In this document: one piece after another, positions 34,040 through 42,789 of the stretch
Numbering within the stretch: position 1 is the first letter of the stretch
Layout of the letters: the number at the start of each line of letters is the position of its first letter
Origin: Clostridiales bacterium
Lineage (GTDB): Bacteria; Bacillota; Clostridia; Oscillospirales; Oscillospiraceae
Length of the DNA stretch: 64,000 nt
Assembly (NCBI GenBank): GCA_025757645.1
Contig: CP107216.1
Coordinates: 1,487,501-1,551,500 of the forward strand
Direction of reading: 5' to 3'
The notes under the pieces: generated by a model
Told to the model about the DNA's origin: nothing
Database searches by the model: none
Seen by the model: the letters and a program-made list of their open reading frames with translations, nothing else
Program-made: the position numbers and the translations under genes

Positions 34040-34097
34040 TTCTAAATTTCCTCCTTATTTTGCAGGTAATGATGAACAAAATCATCTATTACTTCTC

Positions 34098-34125
34098 ATC
34101 ATATTTAAGCACATTTTCATAGCAA
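34098..34125 (-). promoter_or_regulatory. Sigma-A promoter of the aminotransferase
   Basis: On the minus strand: TTGCTA (34125-34120), 16-bp spacer, TATGAT (34103-34098). Confidence 0.6.
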
Positions 34126-34150
34126 AGTAAACCGTTTCCACGAATTCCGG

Positions 34151-34162
34151 CGAAAATTTTCG
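34151..34162. repeat. 12-bp palindrome between divergent genes
   Basis: CGAAAATTTTCG is self-complementary and lies between the aminotransferase promoter and the regulator promoter. It is a candidate operator for the regulator at 34243. Confidence 0.4.
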
Positions 34163-34193
34163 TTTTCATAATTTACACGGTTGTTTTTATTTC

Positions 34194-34222
34194 TTGACAT
34201 AGAACGAGAAATTCGATATGAT
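34194..34222 (+). promoter_or_regulatory. Sigma-A promoter of the LexA-like regulator
   Basis: Consensus TTGACA (34194-34199), 17-bp spacer, TATGAT (34217-34222). Confidence 0.8.
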
Positions 34223-34242
34223 GAGGCAAAGGGGTGTTCAGC

Positions 34243-34977
34243 ATGATCGGAACCACGCTCAAAAAACTGCTGGATGAACGCGAGATCAAGGTCAACGAGT
34301 TTGCGCGGCAGATCCATGTGCCCGCGCAGACGCTCTACAGTATCATCCGGCGCGACAATATGAAGATCGATTTTGAACTGCTGCTGCGTATCTGCGATGC
34401 GTTGCATGTCCCGCTGGAGACATTCTGCGGCACCGGCAGCACCGACCAGCCGACGCCCGAGGAGTGGGAGACGCTCTGGAAGCTGCGCCGTCTGGATGCG
34501 CACGGCCGGCTCGTGACGCTGCAGCTGCTGGATGCCGAGTGCGCGCGCATGCAGGCTTCCGAGCAGCAGCCGGAGCAGCAGAAGATCATCCCGCTGTATA
34601 TGACACCGGCCGCAGCCGGCTATGCCTCGCCGGCCTTCGGGGACGACTATGAGGATTATGCCGTCGCGGCGGATTCGGAGGCGGATTTCGCGGTGCGCAT
34701 CACCGGCGACAGTATGGAGCCGTACATCCATGACGATTCCATCGTGCTCGTCAAACGCGGCGCCACGATCTACGATGGGGACATCGGTCTGTTTTTCGTG
34801 GACGGCGATATGAAGTGCAAGCAGTACTGCCAGGACTACCTCGGCAATGTGTATCTGTTCTCCCTCAACCGTGCGCGCAAGGATGCGGATGTGACGATCA
34901 GCGCCTCATCCGGCATTACCATCTGCTGTTTTGGCAAGGTGCTGCTCAAGGGCAAGATCCCGCTGCCGCAGGACTGA
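34243..34977 (+). CDS. XRE-family regulator with S24 (LexA-like) peptidase domain
   Basis: 244 residues: an N-terminal Cro/cI helix-turn-helix (about 5-60) and a C-terminal S24 domain (about 125-240). The self-cleavage Ser is in TGDSMEPYI and the general-base Lys is probably in the DGDMKCKQY strand, so autoproteolysis looks possible. No phage genes are near, so this appears to be a host regulator. The ATG at 34243 has AAAGGGG 8 bases upstream; the GTG at 34234 is too close. Confidence 0.85.
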   Translation: MIGTTLKKLLDEREIKVNEFARQIHVPAQTLYSIIRRDNMKIDFELLLRICDALHVPLETFCGTGSTDQPTPEEWETLWKLRRLDAHGRLVTLQLLDAECARMQASEQQPEQQKIIPLYMTPAAAGYASPAFGDDYEDYAVAADSEADFAVRITGDSMEPYIHDDSIVLVKRGATIYDGDIGLFFVDGDMKCKQYCQDYLGNVYLFSLNRARKDADVTISASSGITICCFGKVLLKGKIPLPQD

Positions 34978-34983
34978 AAAAGT

Positions 34984-35018
34984 AACGGCCATCCGCCGAT
35001 CGGCGGATGGCCGTTTTG
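34984..35018. terminator. Terminator between LexA-like regulator and capA
   Basis: 14-bp perfect stem (34984-34997 with 35002-35015), GATC loop, TTTT tail; it lies between convergent genes. Confidence 0.85.
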
Positions 35019-35032
35019 CATACTTTTATGTA

Positions 35033-36139
35033 TCAGCGGTACATGAACGAGTAGTCCACGCTCAGGTCGCTGCCGGTCCAGGAGCCGTCGAGCTTGCCGA
35101 GTGCACGCGCATAGCCCTCTTCGTCCTCTTTGTACGGGCGCGGGCGGTAGTCATTCTTGCCGTCCGTGCTCGACAGACGGCAGGGGATGAGATCGTAACC
35201 GTCGACGGCCCAGCTGTCGCCGTCTTTTTTTACAGTCACCTGTGCGATCGCCGTGTCCACGTCGCGCGGAGCGGTGTTGCCGCCGAAGCTGAAGTTGCCG
35301 AGACTGTAGAAGATATAGCCGCCGTTGTAGGCTTCCATCTTCTGCAGGACATGCGGGTGCGTGCCGAAAACGATGTGCGCGCCCGCGTCAATGGCCGCGT
35401 GCGCAAAGGATTCCTGATTTGCAGTCACCTTGTAGCTGCCCTCCGTGCCCCAGTGCGGGGCGAAGATCAGAATGTCCGCGCCGGCTTCCTTGAGTTTCTG
35501 GATCCCGGTGGTGATGTTGCTTTTGCTCAGGCCGGTCCACCCCGGACAGTAGATGCCGATCTTCAGTCCATGCTCGGTCGTGATCACCTTGGATTCTCCG
35601 GCGGCTGCCCACGGAACGCCAACAGCGTCGAGCGCGGCCTTTGTGTCCGCGACGCCTTTGGCGCCGAAGTCGTCCGTGTGGTTGTTGCCGAGTGTGACGC
35701 ATTCCACGCTGCCCTGCACCAGGATATCCGCATAGGACGACGGGCCGCGGAAATAGAACAGGGAAGAGGACTTGAGCTTTTCATCCGAAAACGTGCACTC
35801 GAGGTTTGCAAGGGTGAATTCGTCCTGATCCAGGTAGTCTACCACGCCGGAAAATGGCCAGGACGTCCCGTTTTTATCAATATAGCTGTCAAAATCGCGC
35901 CCGGTCTGGATCGAGGCAAGCGTGCAGTCGCCGACCATGGAGATGACAAACGTGTCCGGCTCCTTTGGCTTGTCGGCGTTTTGCACTGGACGCGGCGTAC
36001 CGGCTGCACTGCCGCGGTCAGGCATTGTGATGGGGTCCTTCGCCAGAACGTCGCAGGTCATGATTGCGACCCAGACGCCGAGCCCGATGGCGATTACGAG
36101 CACAACGATCAGAAAAATACCGGATTTGGAGAGCTTCAT
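35033..36139 (-). CDS. CapA-family (poly-gamma-glutamate synthesis type) phosphoesterase-fold protein
   Basis: 368 residues with an N-terminal membrane anchor (about 7-30) and an extracellular calcineurin-like CapA domain. Motifs: SMVGDCTL at the start of the domain, ANLECTF, LGNNHTDDFG, APHWGTEGS and FGTHPHVLQ, which supply the metal ligands. CapA proteins are tied to poly-gamma-glutamate export, but no capBC genes are here, so the substrate is open. Single-gene unit. Confidence 0.88.
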   Translation of the reverse strand: MKLSKSGIFLIVVLVIAIGLGVWVAIMTCDVLAKDPITMPDRGSAAGTPRPVQNADKPKEPDTFVISMVGDCTLASIQTGRDFDSYIDKNGTSWPFSGVVDYLDQDEFTLANLECTFSDEKLKSSSLFYFRGPSSYADILVQGSVECVTLGNNHTDDFGAKGVADTKAALDAVGVPWAAAGESKVITTEHGLKIGIYCPGWTGLSKSNITTGIQKLKEAGADILIFAPHWGTEGSYKVTANQESFAHAAIDAGAHIVFGTHPHVLQKMEAYNGGYIFYSLGNFSFGGNTAPRDVDTAIAQVTVKKDGDSWAVDGYDLIPCRLSSTDGKNDYRPRPYKEDEEGYARALGKLDGSWTGSDLSVDYSFMYR

Positions 36140-36172
36140 GGCGTCACCTTTTCAAAACAGACTAATGTTAAT

Positions 36173-36201
36173 ATTATAAACGACCGGTCGGAAAATGTAA
36201 A
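36173..36201 (-). promoter_or_regulatory. Sigma-A promoter of the capA-type gene
   Basis: On the minus strand: TTTACA (36201-36196), 17-bp spacer, TATAAT (36178-36173). Confidence 0.75.
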
Positions 36202-36216
36202 TATCGCATTTCGCTC

Positions 36217-36245
36217 TTGTCCGCGCGGCGTGTTCGGGGTACAAT
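36217..36245 (+). promoter_or_regulatory. Sigma-A promoter of rlmI
   Basis: TTGTCC (36217-36222), 17-bp spacer, TACAAT (36240-36245). Confidence 0.65.
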
Positions 36246-36274
36246 AGGGCGATTACATTGGGAGTGACGATGCC

Positions 36275-37498
36275 ATGGAACGAAATTATCCGAAAATTCA
36301 GATCACGGACAAGGCAGCGCGCAGCCTGCGCAGCGGCCACCCGTGGGTCTATGCAGACGAAGTGCTGCAGGCAGACGCTGCCTGCGTCGACGGGCAGATC
36401 GTGGATGTGACCACGCGCAGCGGCCACTGGCTCGGCGTCGGGTTTTATAACAGCGCGTCCAAGATCCGCGTGCGCGTGCTCTCGCGCAACGCGAATGATC
36501 GCTTTGACGAGGCATTCTGGGCGCGGCGCATTCGGTACGCGGTCGATTACCGCCGCACGGTCATTGGGCAGAATTTCGACAACTGCCGCCTGATTTTCGG
36601 CGAGGCGGACGGTTTCCCGGGGCTGACGGTCGATCGCTTCGGCCAGATCCTGGTCGCACAGGTGCTCTCGCTGGGCATGGAGCTGCGAAAGCAGCAGCTA
36701 TTCGCGCTCCTGCTGCAGACGCTGCACGCAGACGGTGCGCAGATCGACGCGATCTACGAGCGCAATGATGTCAAGCTCCGGCAGAAAGAAGGCATGGAAC
36801 AGGGGACAGGCTTTGTGACGCTCGACGGTCTTCGGACGGATCTGGACGGACACGTGACGATCCGGGAAAACGGCATCCTGTACGACGTGGATTATATCCA
36901 TGGACAGAAAACCGGGTTTTTCCTCGATCAGAAGTATAACCGCCGCGCAGCAGCGCAGCTCGCACAGGGCAAGCATGTGCTCGACTGCTTCACGCACACC
37001 GGGGCTTTCGGGCTCAACTGCGCAGCGGCAGGCGCGGCATCCGTCTTGTCGGTGGATGTATCGGAAGATGCGCTCACGACCGCGCGGCACAATGCAGCGC
37101 TCAACGGCCTGCAGGATCGCGTGGAGTATCTCTGCGCCGATGTGTTCGATCTGCTCACGAAGCTGGCCGAGCAAAAGCGCGGGGCATATGATTATATCAT
37201 CCTTGACCCGCCGGCCTTCACCAAGAGCAGCGCGACCGTGGCGAACGCCATCCGCGGCTATAAGGAGATCAATCTCAAAGCCATGCGCATCCTGCCGCGC
37301 GGCGGCTATCTGGCCACGTGCTCGTGCTCGCACTTCATGACGGACGATCGTTTCCGCGCCATGCTGGCGGACGCCGCCAAGGACGCGCAGGTCTCCCTGC
37401 GGCAGATCGAGGCACGGCAGCAGGGGCCGGATCATCCGATCCTCTGGAACGTGCCGGAGACGGATTATTTGAAGTTCTATCTGTTTCAGATCGTATGA
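36275..37498 (+). CDS. 23S rRNA (cytosine-5)-methyltransferase RlmI-like
   Basis: 407 residues: an N-terminal PUA domain (about 1-75, with RSGHPWVYADEV), a central EEHEE-like region and a Rossmann methyltransferase domain. SAM motif VLDCFTHTGAFGLN is at about residues 229-242, and the catalytic-loop motif YDYIILDPPAFTKS at about 305-318. It belongs to the RlmI/YwbD family that modifies 23S rRNA; exact target inferred. GGGAGTGAC precedes the ATG. Confidence 0.88.
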   Translation: MERNYPKIQITDKAARSLRSGHPWVYADEVLQADAACVDGQIVDVTTRSGHWLGVGFYNSASKIRVRVLSRNANDRFDEAFWARRIRYAVDYRRTVIGQNFDNCRLIFGEADGFPGLTVDRFGQILVAQVLSLGMELRKQQLFALLLQTLHADGAQIDAIYERNDVKLRQKEGMEQGTGFVTLDGLRTDLDGHVTIRENGILYDVDYIHGQKTGFFLDQKYNRRAAAQLAQGKHVLDCFTHTGAFGLNCAAAGAASVLSVDVSEDALTTARHNAALNGLQDRVEYLCADVFDLLTKLAEQKRGAYDYIILDPPAFTKSSATVANAIRGYKEINLKAMRILPRGGYLATCSCSHFMTDDRFRAMLADAAKDAQVSLRQIEARQQGPDHPILWNVPETDYLKFYLFQIV

Positions 37499-37523
37499 CA
37501 CAGGCGAAAAAAGCCTCGCAGAG

Positions 37524-37695
37524 TTTGCCGCCCGCAGGCGGCAAAGCATTGCAATCATTTCCTCTCGAGACATGTGCGTGAGAGAAAATGCTTCTCAGGC
37601 TGCAAGTGTGGAATTTGTGTGCAACCGGCACACAAATTATGCGCGCAGCAGACTGCAAGCCCTTTGTCGGAAAAACCCGGAGAGTTTTTCCGACA
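37524..37695. repeat. Cluster of hairpins in the rlmI-hppA intergenic region
   Basis: Three strong stems follow one another: A, 9 bp (37524-37532 with 37537-37545, CGCA loop); B, 11 bp (37612-37622 with 37628-37638); C, 12 bp (37665-37676 with 37684-37695). A fourth, 37702-37734, is listed as a terminator. A short CTCGAG-centred palindrome lies at 37563-37570. No gene is seen in 37499-37746. Confidence 0.65.
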
Positions 37696-37701
37696 GGCTC
37701 A

Positions 37702-37734
37702 AAAAGCCCGTTGGCAAACTGCCAACGGGCTTTT
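37702..37734. terminator. Bidirectional terminator between rlmI and hppA
   Basis: Perfect 15-bp stem (37702-37716 with 37720-37734), 3-base loop, A5 and T4 flanks; it directly follows the hppA stop on the minus strand. Confidence 0.88.
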
Positions 37735-37746
37735 CCATATCTGGAT

Positions 37747-39879
37747 TTACAGCACGTTCATGAGGTTGAACGCAATGATCAGGCCAGCAAACACGATGGA
37801 GACCGTGGAGCAGAGCTTGATGAGGATGTTCAGGGACGGGCCGGAAGTATCCTTGAACGGGTCGCCGACAGTATCGCCAACGACAGCCGCCTTGTGCTGG
37901 GGGCTGCCCTTGCCGCCGTGGTTGCCGCGCTCGATATACTTCTTTGCGTTATCCCAGGCGCCGCCTGCGTTGGACATGAACACGGCCATTGCAAAGCCAG
38001 TGACGGACACGCCGCCGAGCAGGCCGACAACGCCGGTGGGTCCAAGGATCAGGCCGGTGACGATCGGGACGACAACAGCCAGCAGCGCCGGAGCGACCAT
38101 CTCATGCAGAGCGCCCTTGGTGCACAGGCTGACGCAGGCCGCGTAATCCGGGTCTGCCTTGTAGTCCATGATGCCGACGATCTCGCGGAACTGACGGCGC
38201 ACTTCCACGACGATGGACTGCGCAGCGGTCTGCACAGCGCTCATGGTCAGTGCGGAGAAAACGAAGGTAAGCATCGCGCCGATGAACAGGCCGACCAGAA
38301 CGGACGGGCTCGTCAGCGTGAAGTTGAGGGTCTCGGGCGTGCGGGTCTGCACGATGTTGACGTAGGACACGAGCAGCGCCAGAGCGGTCAGGGAAGCAGA
38401 GCCGATCGCAAAGCCCTTGCCGGTGGCAGCAGTGGTGTTGCCAAGGGAATCGAGGGCGTCGGTGCGGTCGCGAACTTCTTCCGGCAGGCCGGACATCTCG
38501 GCAATGCCGCCGGCGTTGTCGGCCACGGGGCCGTAAGCGTCGGTCGCAAGGGTGATGCCGAGGGTGGAGAGCATGCCGACAGCGGCAATGCCGATGCCGT
38601 ACAGGCCCTGGTTGAACTCAGCAGTGAACGCACCGCTGGCATCGATGATCGTGGTGGTGCCGCCTGCGCAGAAGTAGCTGAGCAGGATGGCGACGGAGAC
38701 AATCAGAATGGAAGCCATGGTCGACTTCAGGCCCAGGGAGATACCGCCGATGATGATCGTAGCGGAGCCGGTCTCGGAAGCCGCGGCCAGCTGCTGGGTG
38801 GGCTTGTAGTTGTCAGAGGTGTAGTACTCGGTGAAGTAGCCGATGGCGCAGCCGCCGATGAGGCCGCAGAGGATGGCGACGTAAACGCCCCAGCAGTGCT
38901 GCTCGGGTCCGAGAATGAGGTAGGACAGGGGCAGGGCGAGCACAGCGGAGAGGGCAGCAGCCGTGTAGGTGCCGGTGCGCAGGCTCTTGAGCAGGGACAT
39001 CTGGGTAGCGTCTTCCTTCGTCTTGATGAGGAAGGAGCCAATCAGCGAGCAGACAATGCCGCAGACAGCCAGCGCAACGGGCAGCAGCATGCCGCTCCAG
39101 CCATAGTTGGCGGCGGCGCTCAGCGCGAAGGTGGCAAGGATGGAGCCGACATAGGACTCGTACAGGTCAGCGCCCATACCGGCAACGTCGCCGACGTTAT
39201 CGCCGACGTTGTCCGCGATGGTCGCGGGGTTACGCGGGTCATCTTCCGGAATACCGGCTTCGACTTTACCGACGAGGTCGGCGCCGACGTCAGCAGCCTT
39301 GGTGTAGATACCGCCGCCGACACGGGCAAACAGCGCCATGAAGGAAGCGCCCATGCCGTTCATGACCATGATGTTGGCAAGCACGGTGGGATCGGTGATC
39401 TTGCCAATGTAGCGCAGGCCGATAAACCAGAGCGTGATGTCCAGAATGCCGAGGCCGACAACCGTGAAGCCCATGACCGTGCCGGAAGAGAAGGCAACGT
39501 TCAGGCCGTGGTTCAGGCTCTCATGCGCGGCATTGGCCGTGCGGGCATTGGCGGCAGTGGCGATCTTCATGCCGATCAGGCCAGCGAGCATCGACCAGAT
39601 GCCACCGGTCAGGAACGCAAACGGCGTCACTCTGGAAAGCATCTGGCCCTTGGAAGCAAAGGCGATGATCAGCAGGATGACAAATACGACTGCAAACACT
39701 TTTGCAACAGTGGAATACTGCTGCTTCAGGTAGGCGTTGGCACCGGCGCGGATCGAAGAAGCGATCTTGACCATCTTCTCGTCGCCTTCAGAGCACTTCA
39801 TAACTTTGCACTTCTGCAGGTAGGCGAAAATCAGGGCGAGCGCGGCTCCGACGAAGCCGATCCAGAATAGGTTATCCAT
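37747..39879 (-). CDS. hppA: Membrane-bound ion-pumping pyrophosphatase, K+-dependent type
   Basis: Couples pyrophosphate hydrolysis to Na+ and/or H+ export. The 710-residue protein has about 16 transmembrane helices, the signature DVGADLVGKVE (pyrophosphate-binding), DNVGDNVGD, and a second acidic set near DYKADPDY. The segment GNTTAATGKG has Ala where K+-independent enzymes have Lys, so it should be K+-dependent; such enzymes in Clostridia are commonly Na+ pumps. The ATG at 39879 follows GGAGTGAGG. It has its own promoter and saves energy beside a fermentative operon. Confidence 0.95.
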   Translation of the reverse strand: MDNLFWIGFVGAALALIFAYLQKCKVMKCSEGDEKMVKIASSIRAGANAYLKQQYSTVAKVFAVVFVILLIIAFASKGQMLSRVTPFAFLTGGIWSMLAGLIGMKIATAANARTANAAHESLNHGLNVAFSSGTVMGFTVVGLGILDITLWFIGLRYIGKITDPTVLANIMVMNGMGASFMALFARVGGGIYTKAADVGADLVGKVEAGIPEDDPRNPATIADNVGDNVGDVAGMGADLYESYVGSILATFALSAAANYGWSGMLLPVALAVCGIVCSLIGSFLIKTKEDATQMSLLKSLRTGTYTAAALSAVLALPLSYLILGPEQHCWGVYVAILCGLIGGCAIGYFTEYYTSDNYKPTQQLAAASETGSATIIIGGISLGLKSTMASILIVSVAILLSYFCAGGTTTIIDASGAFTAEFNQGLYGIGIAAVGMLSTLGITLATDAYGPVADNAGGIAEMSGLPEEVRDRTDALDSLGNTTAATGKGFAIGSASLTALALLVSYVNIVQTRTPETLNFTLTSPSVLVGLFIGAMLTFVFSALTMSAVQTAAQSIVVEVRRQFREIVGIMDYKADPDYAACVSLCTKGALHEMVAPALLAVVVPIVTGLILGPTGVVGLLGGVSVTGFAMAVFMSNAGGAWDNAKKYIERGNHGGKGSPQHKAAVVGDTVGDPFKDTSGPSLNILIKLCSTVSIVFAGLIIAFNLMNVL

Positions 39880-39961
39880 GGTTTTCCTCACTCCTAATAT
39901 TTTGGGCTTTGGCCGGCGTGCTCTCTTCCATACGCCGGTCAACTGTCTTGATGACGTACAT

Positions 39962-39990
39962 ATATTAAACTAATCTGATCGTAAAAGCAA
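39962..39990 (-). promoter_or_regulatory. Sigma-A promoter of hppA
   Basis: On the minus strand: TTGCTT (39990-39985), 17-bp spacer, TAATAT (39967-39962). The leader contains a 7-bp GC hairpin (39913-39919 with 39932-39938). Confidence 0.6.
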
Positions 39991-40067
39991 ATACTTCTTG
40001 CAAAAACGATGAATTTTTTTATATTTTTTTCGCATAAACCGTGCACTTTGCGCTCTGGCAAAAAAAG

Positions 40068-40099
40068 AAGAGGGAGAACCGGGTGGTTCTCCCTCTTTT
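40068..40099 (-). terminator. Terminator of the dehydratase operon
   Basis: 13-bp stem (40068-40080 with 40085-40097), GGGT-type loop, and a long T-rich tract on the minus strand; 20 bases after the activase stop. Confidence 0.88.
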
Positions 40100-40118
40100 G
40101 GGGTAATCTCAGAAGCGA

Positions 40119-40913
40119 TTACTTCTTGGCGAGACCCTTCTGGCGAGCGTACTCGGCAGCACCCAGAGCGCCCATCAGCTGCGGGTCGGTCTTCAGCTCA
40201 ACGACTTTGAACTTCAGCACGTGCTCGATGGCCTGCTTCAGGCCGGCGTTCTTCGCGCAGCCGCCCGTCAGCGTGATGCTGTCGGTGGCGCCGGCCTTCT
40301 TGGCCATGACGAAGCAGCGCTTGGCGACGGCCATCTCGATGCCGGCGGCGATCTCGTCGGTCGGCTTGCCTTCGCCCACGAGGGTGATGACTTCGGACTC
40401 CGCGAAAACGGTGCACTGCGCCGTGATCGGGATGACGTTCTTCGCCGTCAGGGACAGGTTCGAGAATTCCGGCAGGCTCATCTCGAAGGAGCGGGCCATG
40501 GCCTCGAAGAAGCGGCCGGTACCGGCGGAGCACTTATCGTTCATCGCGAAGCTCTTGACCGTGCCGTCGGTGTCGATGCTGATGCCCTTGACGTCCTGGC
40601 CGCCGATATCGATGATGGCGCGGACTTCCGGATTCGTGACGTGCACGCCCATGGCGTGGCAGGAGATCTCGGAGATGTTCTCGTCGGCGAACGGGACCTT
40701 GTTGCGGCCGTAGCCGGTGCCGATGAGGTAAGCGAGCTCCTTGGAGTCCTTCAGGCCGACCTTGCCGCAGACTTCTTCCATCGCCGCGATCGCGGACTGC
40801 TCCGCATTGATCTTGCTGCGGATCGTCGTGTCGGCGCACATTTTGCCGTTCTCGTCGAGAATAACTGCCTTCGTGTAGGTGGAACCTACGTCGCATCCGC
40901 CAAAGTATTTCAT
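40119..40913 (-). CDS. 2-hydroxyacyl-CoA dehydratase activase (HgdC family)
   Basis: ATP-dependent [4Fe-4S] protein that injects one high-energy electron into the dehydratase. The 264-residue ASKHA-fold protein starts GGCDVGSTYTKAVI (phosphate 1 loop). NDKCSAGTGRF (about C131) and ITAQCTVFAESEV (about C170) supply the two cysteines per monomer that hold the cluster at the dimer interface. Last gene of the operon; downstream comes the terminator and then hppA. Confidence 0.94.
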   Translation of the reverse strand: MKYFGGCDVGSTYTKAVILDENGKMCADTTIRSKINAEQSAIAAMEEVCGKVGLKDSKELAYLIGTGYGRNKVPFADENISEISCHAMGVHVTNPEVRAIIDIGGQDVKGISIDTDGTVKSFAMNDKCSAGTGRFFEAMARSFEMSLPEFSNLSLTAKNVIPITAQCTVFAESEVITLVGEGKPTDEIAAGIEMAVAKRCFVMAKKAGATDSITLTGGCAKNAGLKQAIEHVLKFKVVELKTDPQLMGALGAAEYARQKGLAKK

Positions 40914-40962
40914 AGTATTACTTCTCCTCCTGTTATATCTATGTTTTTAGATTATAAGGTGA

Positions 40963-41169
40963 TCAGACGTTGTACTCGTAGTTCGGCTTGTTCATCTCAT
41001 ACGGCATCTTGGTCATGTCGCGGCGCGGCATGTTGTCGTAATGCTTTTTGAGGGTAGGCTCGACCACGTAGAACAGCAGCTTGCCGTCGAGGTCAAAGAA
41101 GAAAACGGCAAACAGCGCGGCGTTGACGCCAAGCGCCATGAGAAGAGCTTTCAGAATTTTTGCTTTCAT
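40963..41169 (-). CDS. Small membrane protein inside the dehydratase operon, unknown function
   Basis: 68 residues, placed between the large dehydratase subunit gene and the activase gene on the same strand. AAGGAGG lies 7 bases before the ATG. One N-terminal hydrophobic helix (about 5-27) is followed by a charged tail rich in Lys, Met, Tyr and Asn, ending MNKPNYEYNV. I do not recognise it. Its place suggests a membrane link or assembly role for the dehydratase, which is a guess. Confidence 0.75.
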   Translation of the reverse strand: MKAKILKALLMALGVNAALFAVFFFDLDGKLLFYVVEPTLKKHYDNMPRRDMTKMPYEMNKPNYEYNV

Positions 41170-41187
41170 TTCGTTTCCTCCTTCTAA

Positions 41188-42789
41188 TTACCAAGTCATG
41201 GAGTCGTCGAACTCGAGCAGGGTCGGGTCGAGGGCTTCCTCGTGCATGACGGTTGTCATGTAGTCGTTGATGATCTGACGGATCTCCATGCGGGACACGG
41301 TGCGGCTGTCAGGCAGCGCGTGCGGCATCCAGATAGCATGGATGTTTCTATCACGGAACTCGTCCTCGAACAGGCCGTGCACACCCTGCATGCCCTTGCA
41401 CTGCAGCTGATCGTACATCATGACCATGTCGCAGTTGAACTCCTCCATGTACTTCCAGCACTCAAAGATGTGGTGCAGGCCGCCGACGGCCATACGGCGC
41501 ATCGGAGCCCACATGTGATACTGTGCCATGTCGTCCAGGCAGTGGTCATAGCTGTCGGTGCGGATGGTCATGTTGAACATCAGAGAGTCCATGTTCATGA
41601 CGGTGTTCAGACCCCAGCAGTTATACGCCCAGGTGCACCAGTTGGAGTAGTACAGCGGCGCGCAGGACCATGCCAGCACTCTGTGGCGGGTCTCCGGGAA
41701 GCTGTTGATCTTCTTTTTGACGCACTTATTGAGGATCTTGCGGACGTGGCCGTCGACCTCATGCCAGACCGGCAGATCGCCGAACTGAGACTGGTAGATA
41801 CGGTACAGAGCCTGCGCAACGCCGTTGACCGGGTAGTAGTTGGTCTTGGCGGCGACATCCCACTTCTCCCACTCGAACTTCATCAGCTCGTTCTGGGACT
41901 CGATGCACTTGACCAGGGAATTCCAGTCAAACGGGATGCCGGTCTGCTCTTCGACAAACTTCCAGCACTGCTCGATCTCGTCGCGGCAATGCTTCTTGAG
42001 CAGCGGATCGTCAAACTGCATCGGCTGCGGCATGGCGAACAGCGGCTTGTCGAGGAACCAGTCCTGCAGGATGGAGGTGGCGACGGAAGCGTCGCAGGCC
42101 TCGTTGGAGGTGACAACGATCGGCGCGTAATCGGGCATGTCGTCGAGGACGAACAGGCCGGCTTCCGCCTGGCACATCGGGCACGGATCGCCCGGCAGGC
42201 CGATGGACTGCACCGCGTCGATGTAGTTGAGAACGGTGTGGCTGTTGACGTGGCAGGTGACGAAGTACGGGATCATCTCCATCGGGACGTTCGTCAGCTT
42301 GCCGTGCCAGGGATAGAACACGCCGCCCCAGACGGTCTCGTTGTGGGCAACGTTGTGATGCCATCTGTAGTTCTTCTTGCCGCCGCGGAGGTTGGCGTCG
42401 GAGGAGAACATGCGCTGGAACTGGAAGATGGTCGCGTTGACCATGCCGCGGTAGTGCCACGCGGAGGCCTTCAGGCCCTCGCCACGCATGCCTTCCATGC
42501 CGCGGTCGAACCAGTGCAGAACCGGCAGGTAGGTCTGGCCGACCCAGCGGTAGCGCCACACGCCCTTGGCAAAGTTGATAAGGCCGCCGTAGCGGACAAC
42601 GTCCATGACCATGTGCGCGTAGTTGTACAGCCAGATGTTATAGAAGTAGTACATGGTGTCGGGGAAGCCACGCCACTCTCTGTGCTTGTACAGACCGGTC
42701 TTGTCAATGTAGAGATCGCCCAGACGGCGCTCCTGATGGGGCTTGCCGTACCAGAAATCATGGGCAAGTGCTTTCATATCGTATTTCAT
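41188..42789 (-). CDS. 2-hydroxyacyl-CoA dehydratase, large subunit
   Basis: 533 residues of the HgdA/BcrC-like dehydratase superfamily, longer than typical alpha subunits (about 410-480). Cysteines near GDPCPMCQAEAG (about 195-206), WSCAPLYYSNWC and QLQCKGMQG are candidates for the [4Fe-4S] cluster. These enzymes remove water from (R)-2-hydroxyacyl-CoA (lactoyl, 2-hydroxyglutaryl, phenyllactoyl or hydroxyisocaproyl); substrate cannot be told here. The start overlaps the small-subunit stop (TAATG), so the two are translationally coupled. Confidence 0.88.
   Translation of the reverse strand: MKYDMKALAHDFWYGKPHQERRLGDLYIDKTGLYKHREWRGFPDTMYYFYNIWLYNYAHMVMDVVRYGGLINFAKGVWRYRWVGQTYLPVLHWFDRGMEGMRGEGLKASAWHYRGMVNATIFQFQRMFSSDANLRGGKKNYRWHHNVAHNETVWGGVFYPWHGKLTNVPMEMIPYFVTCHVNSHTVLNYIDAVQSIGLPGDPCPMCQAEAGLFVLDDMPDYAPIVVTSNEACDASVATSILQDWFLDKPLFAMPQPMQFDDPLLKKHCRDEIEQCWKFVEEQTGIPFDWNSLVKCIESQNELMKFEWEKWDVAAKTNYYPVNGVAQALYRIYQSQFGDLPVWHEVDGHVRKILNKCVKKKINSFPETRHRVLAWSCAPLYYSNWCTWAYNCWGLNTVMNMDSLMFNMTIRTDSYDHCLDDMAQYHMWAPMRRMAVGGLHHIFECWKYMEEFNCDMVMMYDQLQCKGMQGVHGLFEDEFRDRNIHAIWMPHALPDSRTVSRMEIRQIINDYMTTVMHEEALDPTLLEFDDSMTW

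Noticed and set aside
34243..34977. Prophage repressor marking a prophage
   Set aside because: No integrase, structural or replication genes adjoin; neighbours are ordinary metabolic genes on both sides.
37588..39870. 760-codon plus-strand frame antisense to hppA
   Set aside because: Translation is a His/Gly/Asp-rich shadow typical of GC-rich third positions, while the opposite strand encodes a textbook pyrophosphatase.
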